64,000 bases of DNA from NCBI GenBank assembly GCA_031213475.1, contig JARUPZ010000003.1, forward strand, positions 9,567,266 to 9,631,265. Direction: 5' to 3'. Within the stretch, counting starts at the first letter, position 1, and each line of letters opens with the position of its first letter. Origin of the DNA: Nereocystis luetkeana. Its lineage: Eukaryota; Sar; Phaeophyceae; Laminariales; Laminariaceae. Below the pieces are notes generated by a model that saw nothing but the letters and a program-made list of their open reading frames with translations, did no database searches and was not told the DNA's origin. Shown here in pieces: positions 41,801 through 54,100 of this stretch. Both the position numbers and the translations under genes were made by a program.

Positions 41801-44128
41801 CATAGTAAATAGGACCATTTTTTTTTGGTAAAAATAGCAAAATATATTGGTGTTTGTGTGTACCGCAGGTCCTATTTAATACGGCCCCCCTTCACATAAC
41901 AAGCCAGCCCGATGCCTCTTAACAGTACGAAGACGCAGCAGAAACCCGCATTTTACCGCGCACGCAACTGATTGTAATGGCTATATGACCCCTATGGCCG
42001 GTAAAATAAGCACCGCTTGACATTGACACTACTACGCAAAACAGAGTCCAGACGGGGGGTTATATTTTCGGTCGGTCCAGAATGGTACCTAGTATACAGT
42101 AGTGGCCTCTCTCCATGGTGCCGGCTGCCCGCCAAAATTGTGCCTGCCTGAGGAATCGCTTGGCGCAGATGGGATCCATGAAGCAGTGTGGTCTACCGTG
42201 TGCGGAGCATATAGTGCCGCTTTCCGCCATGTACAGCAGTGCCTGTTTGTTGGCTGGCGCTACTACTGTACTGTGCCTTAACGTTCCTTAAATTTTCGTC
42301 CAAATTGGCGCATAATATATACTATTAATATTAATAATATCACTATCCTCTCCACAATACTACTCATGCACGGCGGAGCACCGTAAACACCAAACATGGC
42401 GTGTAATAACACGAACAAAGGGGTAGATACCTGCTTTTTAGCGCCCACCGTGGGTCCTGATCCCTGTTAATTACGGTCTCCCTTATTAATAGTAATAAAC
42501 TTTTTTTACAATGGGCATTCACAAACCAGGTAGAAAAAACAACAGGTCGGCGGCTTGTACGTACGGCAGGCAACTCGCACTATTACGGGGGATCATAGCA
42601 AATAGGGCCAAATATTGTGAGTAAAAATAGGTAAAATATATACCTGGTAGGTTTGTGTGTAGACCATAAGTCCTATTAACTATGGTCCCCCGAAATATGT
42701 ACCAAGAAACAACAATCTGTCGGACAACGTCGGTCACAAATATCCATATATAAATACATATATAGTTCACAGCTGGGTGAAAGAAGAACAATACCAACCC
42801 AACCCCCCCCCTCCCCCCTCCAGAAAAAAAAAATCGGAGAGAGAACACTGCCTGACCTGCAGCAGAGGCACCGACATGGCCGAGCAAGGGTGGAGGTTGA
42901 CGAAAGTCGAGCCAATCCACACGTACCGCTGCAGGTTGATGAACCTAGTAAAAGTCGTAGAGAGCGCACGTACAAGTGCGTGTGTGTGTGGCGGGGGGGG
43001 GGGGGGGGGGGGGGGGAGTACTCATTGTCATGCATGGCTGTAGTCGTATGACCGTAGACTGGGGGGGGGGGGGGGGGTCATTTGTTGCTTGCCTCAGTCC
43101 TGTGACCACTTACCACGCATCCCTTTAGAGACGGAGCACCGTTTGTACTCCTAATAGAGACACTTCCAACAGTTGGGAGCTCATTGGGGAGGGGGGGGAG
43201 ACGGAGGGCGGGCGGGCGGGTGGGTGGAGAAAAGGAGGAGGGGGGGGGGTATATTCATGTCATGCATGGCCATAGTCGTATGAACATAGACCCTCGTCTC
43301 CTACAATGCCGAGAAGGGGGGGGGGAGGGTAGGCACGGCATCAGAGAAGGCATGGAATGTACCTGATACACACTACGTACCAGGTACCTGGTACGATACG
43401 CAGTAAATTAAAGGAAGAGGTATTTCGTATACTACTATTAAATAATACGCATCAGGTATCAAAGTACATAATAAAACGTGAGTGTACTACTGTAGAAGTA
43501 ACCCGGAGAAAGTCAAGCATCTGCTGTTGATAAAAAAAAACTCACGAAAGCCCACTCTGCACCTCATTCAACCAGCACGAGCACCAAGCAGCTCGGGCGG
43601 TGGTAACAACAAAGGCTATACAAAAAGACACATCACGGCACATGCCACAAAGCAACAACAACAACCCGGACACCTCACACAAAATTTATCACAGAACCAA
43701 ACACAACTGAACAACGCAACGCACCCTCAGCACATGCACAAAAAACAAACCCAGATAAGTCCCACTAGACGCATCTCAACACATCACAAAACACACCACG
43801 ACACACCCAAACACATCCCAACACACATGACAACCCAACCCAACCCAACCCAACCGACCACAACCCGTCCCACCCAACGCACCGCACCCCACGACACACA
43901 AAGCGAAGATTGAACAAAATCAACGCCCGCTGGCTGGTTGGTTGGGTGGGTGGCTGGCTGCGAGTATTTTTCACCTGCCGCTGTGCTCCTCTAGGTAGAT
44001 TTCCCCCGACGGGGGTACCATGCCCCTCCGGCCCTCGCCCGCGCCGGCGGGGGCTTCGATCACCTCCAGGTCTCGGACCTGCTCCCCCTGCACCTCCGTC
44101 CACCAGTCCTTCAGCTGCTCGGTGACGA

Positions 44129-44160
<32 letters not shown>

Positions 44161-47100
44161 GCGTCATCACCAGAATCGTCGACGGTGGAGAAAGAGTGGT
44201 TTTCAGCATCGATAGAGGTCAACGCATAGCTAGTGGTGACCGCATCCGACGCATCATTGTGTAGCAACCTTCCGCCCCCCCCCCCCCCTCAATTTTCCGG
44301 AAAAAAAAGGAAGAGGGGGGGAGCGCGGTGGGGGGTGTACTCGATAGGAGATATGTACCCGATCTCATGCATGGCCGTAGTTGTATGACCATACGGGGAG
44401 GATTACGACAAACACCCCACAGCAGCAGTAGCAATAGCGACAGCAACACCAACACTAATTACCGCAACAACATATACACCATAATCATCACCAATAACCA
44501 AAGTATCATGAATACCGACAACACCAACAGCACCAATTCCAACGGCATCACAGACCGGATCGAGCGGTCTGCACCTGCAAATTATAGGCGCAACAACCCA
44601 GCAAAACAGCGCGGGATTGAACACAAATCACCACCAACGCACGAGGGCAAGCAAGCACTATGCGCATGTCCTTTGTTATATCACAAAAAAGCGCAGGACT
44701 TTGACCACCTGATACCACTGCGACTACATGCGTCCACCGGGTACAGTATTAATTCAAACACAGCGCAGCAATTCCCACTCCACCCAACCCCACACTACGG
44801 CATGAGCGCAAGTACGGTACGTGCATCGCACCCCAAACCACGCATCACACCACCCCCACACCAACCCACACCACGCGAGGAGAAAGCAAGCATTGCATTC
44901 GTACAGGGGGGGGCTATGAGCACCCTTCCCCTCCCCCTCCCCTCCCCCCTCCTCTCCCCTTCGCTTCCCTCCCCCCCCCTTCCCCTACCCTACCCTACCC
45001 TACTTTGCCCTACCCCACCCTACCTCCCCCTCCCCTCTCATCCCCTTCCCTCCTCTCCCCTCCCCCTCCCCTCCCCTCCCCCTCCCCTCCCTCCCCTACC
45101 CTACCCTACCCTACCCTACCCTACCCTACCCTGCCCTAGCCCTACCCTACCCTACCCTACCCTACCCTACCCTACCCTACCTACCCTACCCTACCCTACC
45201 CTACTCTACCCTGATCCCGTTCATCACCTGCTGCGCGTTACCGATGGTGGCCGAAAGGGCGAGGAAGTTGCAGTTCACGGCGCGAATAAGGCGCTGCAAA
45301 GCGTCCCCTCTTCGTTGTCCAGTGAGTGCACCTGCGTTTCGCGTTCACCATAGAGGCGTGTATTAGAAGCGGGGTGGGGGAGAAGGAGAGGAGGGAGGGA
45401 GAGGGAAAAAAAAAAGTGAAAACATCGAAAACGACCTACCAGGGTAAAAGAGAGATACATATCTAGAAGGAGAGATGCAGACCGAAAAATAACTATACAG
45501 AGGGTAGAGGGACACAGAACGACAGAGAAACGAGAAACACCGACACAACACAGTTAGAGATTCAGAAAGACTGAGAGAGACTGAAACACACAAGANNNNN
45601 NNNNNNNNNNNNNNNNNNNNNNNNNNNNNNNNNNNNNNNNNNNNNNNNNNNNNNNNNNNNNNNNNNNNNNNNNNNNNNNNNNNNNNNNNNNNNNNTCACC
45701 TGCTGCGCGTTACCGATGGTGGCCGAAAGGGCGAGGAAGTTGCAGTTCACGGCGCGAATAAGGCGCTGCAAAGCGTCCCCCTCTTCGTTTGTCCAGTGAG
45801 TGCACCTGCGTTTCGCGTTCACCATAGAGGCGTGTATTAGAAGCGGGGGTGGGGGAGAAGGAGAGGAGGGAGGGGAGAGGGAAAAAAAAAAAGTGAAAAC
45901 ATCGAAAACGGACCTACCAGGGTAAAAGAGAGATACATATCTAGAAGGAGAGATGCAGACCGAAAAATAAAACTATACAGAGGGTTAGAGGGACACAGAA
46001 CGACAGAGAAACGAGAAACACCGACAACACAGTTAGAGATTCAGAAAGACTGAGAGAGGACTGAAACACACAAGAGAGAGAGAGAGAGACTGAGACCGAG
46101 AGCGAGAAAAAGGAAGGCACGGTGGTGACAACGCCCATAAAAAAAAGTCACCCTGCCCACAACGGACACAGGGGGTATGTATCGCTATATACAGTAGGAT
46201 CGGGTACCATGCCGATCGAACACGCGCCGCCACAGCGCTCATTCCCCCCCTCCCCCCTCCCTCCTTCCTTCCTTCCTTTCCGCCGCAAACACACAACTTA
46301 TTGCCTTCGTCTATTCGTTCGCCGTTACCAATCCCACCCGCAACGTTCCCGCTTCATGCTTCGGATAACCCCTCTCCCCCCCGCACACCGCCCCCCCCCC
46401 CCCTCATCACAAAGAAAACCTTACGATTGCCATCAACCCCCCTCTCTACGAGCTTCCCGCCCCCCTTACCCACGACCCAGCCCCTCCTCCCCTCTCCTCC
46501 TCCTCCTCCTCCTCCTCCTCTCCACCCCCCCCCCCCTCCTGCGCTCCCTCCCCCACAGCAACAAAACACGCCGGAAAAATCCGCCGTAACCCCCCCCCCC
46601 CCCCCCCCCCTCCCCCCGCTTGGTGTAAGCAATTAATGCCTGGTCAGTGAAAACCCGACATGCTCCGTCCCGGCATTGTAGGGATGCGAGGGTCTATGGT
46701 CATACGACTACGGCCATGCATGAGATCGAGTACATCTCTCCTATCGAGTACACCCCCCCCCCCCCCCTCTGCCCGCCTTCCCACCTCGTCGTACACAGCG
46801 TAGTCGAAGTCGAAGCCGCCCTTCATCTGGGTGTAGTCCAGCTTACCCACCACCTCCTCCCCCACCGGGCCCCTGAGCTTAGTCAGAGCTGTCTCAAGGG
46901 CCATGGGCGTGCCGACGATCGTCCTCAGTTCGACGTCGGGTCGGTAGTATATCTGGTCCATGCAGATCGCCACCTGTTCATACAGTAGTATATGATGTCG
47001 TGGATTTATTTATATACATATATATATATAAAAATGTGTTATGTTTTTTATATTCAAGAGGTGGGGGAGAGGGTTGGGGTCGGGGAGGAGCGAGGGGGGG

Positions 47101-48106
47101 AGGGAGGGAGGGAGGGAGGGGAGGTGGGAGGGAAGGAGGGGTGGGGGAGGGGGGCATGGGGGGTGAGCGGGGGCGGTGGTGGTGGTGGTGGTGATGGGGG
47201 GTAGAAACGATCGCCGCATGCCACTTGTCTCTCTCTCAAACTCCCTCTATCCTCTCTCCTTGCGCCGGCTAAAGCTACCATTACGGGGGGCCATAGTTAA
47301 CAGGACCAAATATTGTTAGTAAAAATGGTTAAACATATAGGTTTTTAAGTGTACCATAGGTCCTGTTAACTATGGTCCCCCGTAATAATAACATGCCATC
47401 ATACTCTCGACAGGGTCTGCTCCCACCTGTCCTCGGAGGAGCTTGTTGAACAGGGCCGCCACCTGCCAGACGAGCGGCTCCGTTGGTACCACGAAAAGGA
47501 TCTTGCCCGATGCGCCCGCCGCCACCGTGACGTATCTGGTGGCCAGAAAAAAAAATCACAAACAAGAACAAGAACATTGAAACAGCAACATATCGGCACC
47601 AGCGACGCACATGATGAACAACGTCAACAACGACGCCAAACTAATCAACAAGATGAGCAGCAGCAAACAAGACCGTGAACCGCACAGCGACGAAGACACC
47701 GTAAGCGGTGTGAAAAAGCACAAAACCACGACGACATGAGCAACAGCAGCACAAACAAGGACTATAATAACAATAAGCAAAAACACGAAAAACAACATTA
47801 CGGGGGATCATAGTTAATAGGACCAAATATTGTTGGTAGAAATGGTTAAATGTGTAGATTTTCATGTATACCACAGGTCCTATCAACTATGGTCCCCCGT
47901 GATATTAAAAACACCAAAAACAACACCAACACCAACATCACCAACAACCAACAACCAACAGGCAATAACAACAGCGAAACGAACAACAGAAGAGCAAAAG
48001 AGCCAAAAAGAGCAAGCTACAATGAACGAGAGGAGACTGTTCATCGAAGAAACCAACACAACGGACAAATATCACGCTGACACGCCAGGGGACAAAAAAC
48101 AAAACC

Positions 48107-48139
<33 letters not shown>

Positions 48140-51100
48140 GAATAAACGACATATGACATGTTACACCAGTACACGCTCCCACCCTGTTTGTGGATATAAC
48201 CTCCGTTTGCAGCCTAATGTATACATTACACGTATCTTATATACCCGGCCGGAGTGGTATCATACAAATGAGTGTTTGCCGCCGCTGCTACCAACACAAG
48301 CTACCGAGGGTGGGGTGGGTGCTATTACGGGGGGGGGGGGGCATAGTTAATAGGACCAAATATGGTCTATAAAAAAGGTTACATATATACCTGGTAGGTT
48401 TTTTCGTATACCGTATGTCCTATTAACTATGGTCCCCCGTAATAGTTGCCGAGGGGGCGGGGGGGTGAAGAGGGTCACAACTCACGTGGAAATGATGGTC
48501 TTCCCAGAAGACGTGGGGGCGCAAACGATGGCCGAGTGCTTCTTGTCCACCTCCCGCAACACTCGCTTCTGCCACTCGTCCAGCTTCCAACCGGTCGTGA
48601 AACGCGATAGGGGCGGAAGGCTAACATGCGCACACACACACATCACGGATACAACACACACACAACCGCACAAATAGAGGACACACACGCAGTCACAAGT
48701 CACGGGACAGACACAACACACACAAGTAGTGGACACAAAACGGGCAAACAAATCATGGACATGGACGCACATGTGAACCACGAGCACACACGCATACACA
48801 AATCATGGGACACACACGAATCATGGGACACAAAAATCATGGATACACACACATCATGGAGACACGGATACACACACAAAACACACAGGTCACGGGCACA
48901 CACAAATCATGGACACACACAGAGAAAAACGCAGAACAAAGTAAGGCAAGGCAAGGCGAGGCGAGGCAACAGAAAGCGCAGGGAGAAGCGAGAGCAAAGG
49001 CAAGAAGTAGATCGAACCAGTCGCATAACGGGTACGGCCGGGGAAAGAGAGAGGGAGGGGGGCAAGAAAGGGGAGAGGGAGGAAACGTAAAGGAAGAGAA
49101 GGAAAGAGAAACGGAAAGGGGAGGAGGGAGGACGGAAAACACCGTTGGAGTAAGAGAGCGTTGGAGTCAAAGACCGTTGGGGTAAGAGACTGTTGTAGTA
49201 AAAAACCGTTGGAGTAACTGACCGTTGAATTGAGAAACAGTTGGATTGATAAACCGATGGAATGAACGTTGGGCTAACGGACCGTTGGAGTAGCAAATCA
49301 AGGAGCCCGTTGGAGTAGAGAGGAGATCGTTGGGAAGGAATGCCCCTAGTTTTGCCCACTACACATTGTACGGTACTCGAAGAAATATTACGGGACAGCC
49401 CCGTCACAGCAGTGGCGGTGAATGATGAGGCACTCTAGAATATCTACCTCACGAAGTACGCAGTTCGCCTTCTGTTAGAGGGGGGGGGGTGCATTAGGGG
49501 CTGACGCTTGCAAGGCACGCGGAAGAGCCCGAAAAAAACGCAAGCATGAACTCGCACGCACGTACGTATCGAACGTGCGTTTCTCTCTCTCTCACACACA
49601 CACGCAGACAGCCGTTACAAGTACCAACCATATATCCCTCCCCCCTCCCGTCAACCCAGCAACCCTACTTTTTGCCGACGGACAGACCGACCGACGGGAA
49701 AGACCGACCGACGGGAAGACCAACCGACCCCCAACTGCCTACCATAGCTCGCCCCCCCCCCCCCGCCCTACTAATAGCAACCGGCGAATCGTCAACCATA
49801 GTTACCGCCGAACGAATTCACCGACTGACCATCTATTAAACCATAACATGCCCCCTCAAGTAGTCGTTAAGCATGGTTGTCGCCGCTGCTACCTTTCACC
49901 GACCGATAGACCAGCCGACGGACCGATAGACCGACCGATCGGCCTATCGACCAACTGCCAATCATTGCTTGCTCCCCCCCGGGACGACCGTCAAACCGTC
50001 AACCACAGCTACCCCAGCCAACCATAGCAACCAGAATTCTCCCTGGGGAATTGTCAACCGTTGGGTCCACCGCCGGCACCGTCGGCCGACCGCCCGACCA
50101 ACTGTCAAACATTGCCCCTCCGGTGGAAACCCGACGTGCCCCGCCCCGGCAATGTAGGGATGCGAGGGTTTATGGTCATACGACTACGGCCATGCATGAT
50201 ATCGAGTACCCCGCCCCCCCTGCCTTATATATGGGTTGGGTTGGCGTCGGTTGGCAACGACACTGTAAAACATGCCGCTCACTACTTGAGCTAGACAACC
50301 AGGGTACCCTTTTTTTTTTTGCGGTCCGCCCACAGCTGGTCGTCGAGTTGGATCATTTGTGCGAGGTAAAGAACCTTTACTCCGCACAAGGGAATTGATC
50401 CTATCACGTAGTGTTCAAGGTGAGGCACCCAAGAGGCAGTTACATAGTACTCCCATTGCTGTCTCTGGAATTGCCTACACCGGAAATTAAATTAACTCAT
50501 TGACGCTGTCATCCATATGCAAGTCCGCCTCAAAAGCGGTTCTTGTTAATAGTAGGATGCAGCTCACCATTCATGCGACTCGCCGGACACCTCACGGCGC
50601 TTCGCGCTTGGTGCAAGCAATGAATGCCTGGTCGGTGAAAACCCGACATGCTCCGTCCCGGCATTGTAGGGATGCTAGGGTCTATGGTCATAAGACTACG
50701 GTCATGCATGAGATCGGGTAGATCTCTCCTATCGAGTATACCCCCCCGCCTGTTCGTAGTAGGATGCCGCCAGGTCACCCTTCGTGCGACTCGCACAAAA
50801 CCTCACGGCGCTTCGCGCAAGGTGCAACGAACGTCTGTCTGGTCGGTGAAAACCCGACGGGCTCCCCCGTCCCAGCATTGTAGGGACGCGAGGGTCTAAG
50901 GCCATACGACCACTGTCGAGCATGACATAAGTACACCTCCCTCCCCCTTCCCCCCCCCCCCCCCTCCGACAGAGCACCCCCCCCCCCCCCACCCCCCTCC
51001 GACATCCAGCGATTCGTCAACATCCCCGACCGACCGACCAATCCGCCGACTGATCAACCGAGCGATCGACCGACCGATCGACCGACGAACAGACGGTCGC

Positions 51101-54100
51101 GTCTTACCGGTCGTGCATTTCGGTGAGCTGGTACTCCGTCATGTCGAGGCTGCTCCTCAGCTTCCGGGACGCCTTCAGCGTCTTCTTGAAGTCGTACACC
51201 AGCTGCGCCGGCGCGGAGCGCGCGGCGGCCTTCTTCCCCTTTTTGTCGTCCTTGTCCTGATCCCATCGAAGAGGGTACACCGTGTAAGGAGGGGGGGTCA
51301 GTCATGGGGGGGTGTACTCGATAGGAGATATGTACTCGATCTCGTGCATGGCCGTAGTCGTATGACCATAGACCCTCGCATCCCTACAATGCCAGGGCGG
51401 AGAATATCGGGTTTTCACCGAACAGGTCAGTCATGGGGGAGAGGGGAATGTGGGCGGGGGGAAAAAAACGATCAATGGATCAATCAACAAACCAATCAAC
51501 CCATCAAGCATGAATCAATCAATTAATCAACCAATCCCTCAATTAATTACTAGGTATTATATCAATCGACCAATCGATCAATCTACCAGTATGCGATGTA
51601 TGAAATATGCGTACACCGACGCATATCTCTTCATCAACCACTTGATCAATATCGCTTATCCTGCCTGTCATCAACCATCAAATCAATATGCCAATCAATC
51701 CCTAAATCGATCGCATCCATCAGTGCCCGCAGGCAAACGCAACGAGTGAAGTAAGCACGCATTCAAACGAGCAAGCAAGCCAGAAAAAAAAGCGAGCTCT
51801 CTATTGCCCCAACTGCCTAAGTTCTACGCACCACAATGCAGGCAACCACCACCAGTAGCATTCACGACTTGGCCCAGCATCGAAAAAATGGTTGACAATC
51901 CACACCTACTCCTCGATACAATTTACAAAATAAAACATTCCGAGAAATTTCCCAGGCGAACGAAGTTAGGGCTGGTGTTTATTGCATACAATCAACGTGT
52001 ATTCAACCATCTTGTCGAAGCTGGGCAAGGTCCTACACAGAATATACCCTTCCTATGAACCACAACCGTATATCACGACCCACGCCAAGAAGCATCCTAA
52101 CAACGTAACAAACGTGCAAGCAGAAAAATAACACTTATCATGTCCACCCCCGCACACCCCCCGCTCCGCTTGGGGCAAGCCATGTCTGCCTGGTCGGTGA
52201 AAATCCGACGTGCTCCGTCCCGGCATTGTGAAGATGCCACGGTGTATGGTCATACGACTAAGGCCATGCACGGCATGAGTACATCTCCTCCCCCTCCCCC
52301 CATCCACCGCCCCTTCCAGCCACTCCCCCCCTATATAGCCGAACCGAACCGACCCGATCCGAACCGCATCGAACCGAACAGTACCAAGCCAAACCGAGCT
52401 GAACCGAGCCGAGCCGAGCCGAGCCGAACCGAACCGAACCGAACCGAACCGAACCGAACCGAACCGAACCGAACCGAATCGAACCGAGCCTAACGTAACC
52501 AAACCAAACCAGACCGAACCAAACCAAATCAAACCAAACCAAACCAAACCAATGCTAAGCTAAGCTAGGCTAAGCTAAGCTAGGCTAAGCTAACCGACCC
52601 CAACAATACCAAACCGAACTCAACCGAACCCAACAGAACCGAGCCGAACCGAAACGAACATCGAACCGAACACCCAACAGTACCGAGCCGAACCGAACCA
52701 AACCGAACCACACACTTGAAACGAACCTACCTAACCACACCCCAAAACACCACATAACACCACACCACACCACACCACCAGACCGCACCTTTCCCTTCTT
52801 CTTGTCCTTCTCCTTATCCTTGCTGCTCTTCTTCTTGTCCTTCTCCTCCGCCGCCGCGCCCTCCCTGGCGCTCTCCTCCGCTACCGCTTGCAAGAACATC
52901 GGGAACGACTCGATCTCCCAGAGCACATCGAAGACCGTCTTTGGGTCATTCGCCTTCAGAGCGTCCGCCAGGATCTGTAAGCCGACGCGAAGTAAGGGTT
53001 GAGATATTTCGGGGGGCGGGAGGGGGTAAGCCGATGCGAAATAGTGGTTGAGGTATTGGGGGGGCCGGGGGGGGGGGGGGGGGTAAGCCGACGCGAAACA
53101 AATTGTGGAGACATTTGGGGCGGGGGGTACGCCGGCGTGAAATAATGGATGAGATAGCTGGGGGAGGGGTAACCCGACGCGAAATGATGGTGGAGGTATT
53201 TTGAGGGGAGGGGTAATAATCGTCAGGATATCTGCGGGGAGGGGGGTAAGTTGACGCGAAATAATGGTAGACATATTTGCGGGGGGAAGGGGGGGGGGGG
53301 GAGAGAGGAGGAGGGAGAGGGCGGGATCGATGTTGTCGAAGCCAAAAAGCGACCAGCAGTTTTATACAATACGTTACATCATGCCATCATGCCAGGGTGT
53401 ACAGCTACCAAGCGACCAGGAGGAAACGGAGTGGCATACCCGTCCGTGCCCGCACCACGAGGCCACTCAACAAACTACCTACGGCGTCGTCGCAAACAGA
53501 CGGCCCATCGTACCCATGGCATGTACCCCCCCCCAAAAACAAACTAGCTCGCAATTTAATCTCGCACAAATGCACGTATACACGATACGCAATATCATTC
53601 CCAGCGAAGCCTCTGCACGCCTGCCTGTCTCTCCTCCTTCTTCCAACATGGGGGGGGGAGTACTCATTTGTCATGCATGGCCGTAATCTTAAGGCCATAG
53701 ACCCTCGCACCCCTACTATGCCGGGACGGAGCACGTCGGGTCTTCGCTAACCAGGCAGGCATTCCTTGCACCAAGCGTGACGTGTTCGGCGAGTTGCATC
53801 AAGGGTGTGCTATACAGCTGCATCCTACTATTAATAAAACGAACCGCTTGTGAGGCGGATGTTGTTGCATATGGATGACAGCGTCGAACTAACTGATTTC
53901 ATTTCTGCTGTGGGGGAGAGAAAAATAATTGAGGGCGGGGGGGGGGGGGGGCAGCGGTGGCGGCGGCGGTAGCGGTGATAGCGGCTCGCCTCCAACATCT
54001 GGTTGAGCCGGCCAAGCTTGGTCTCGAGCTTCATGCTGTAGAGCATGCTCCTCTCCCGCATCTTGAGGACGTTCCCCAGCTTCTCTAGGTCCCTCTCGAT

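Noticed and set aside
45089-45215. True telomere
   Set aside because: The unit is a pentamer, lies inside a gene and continues into coding sequence on both sides.
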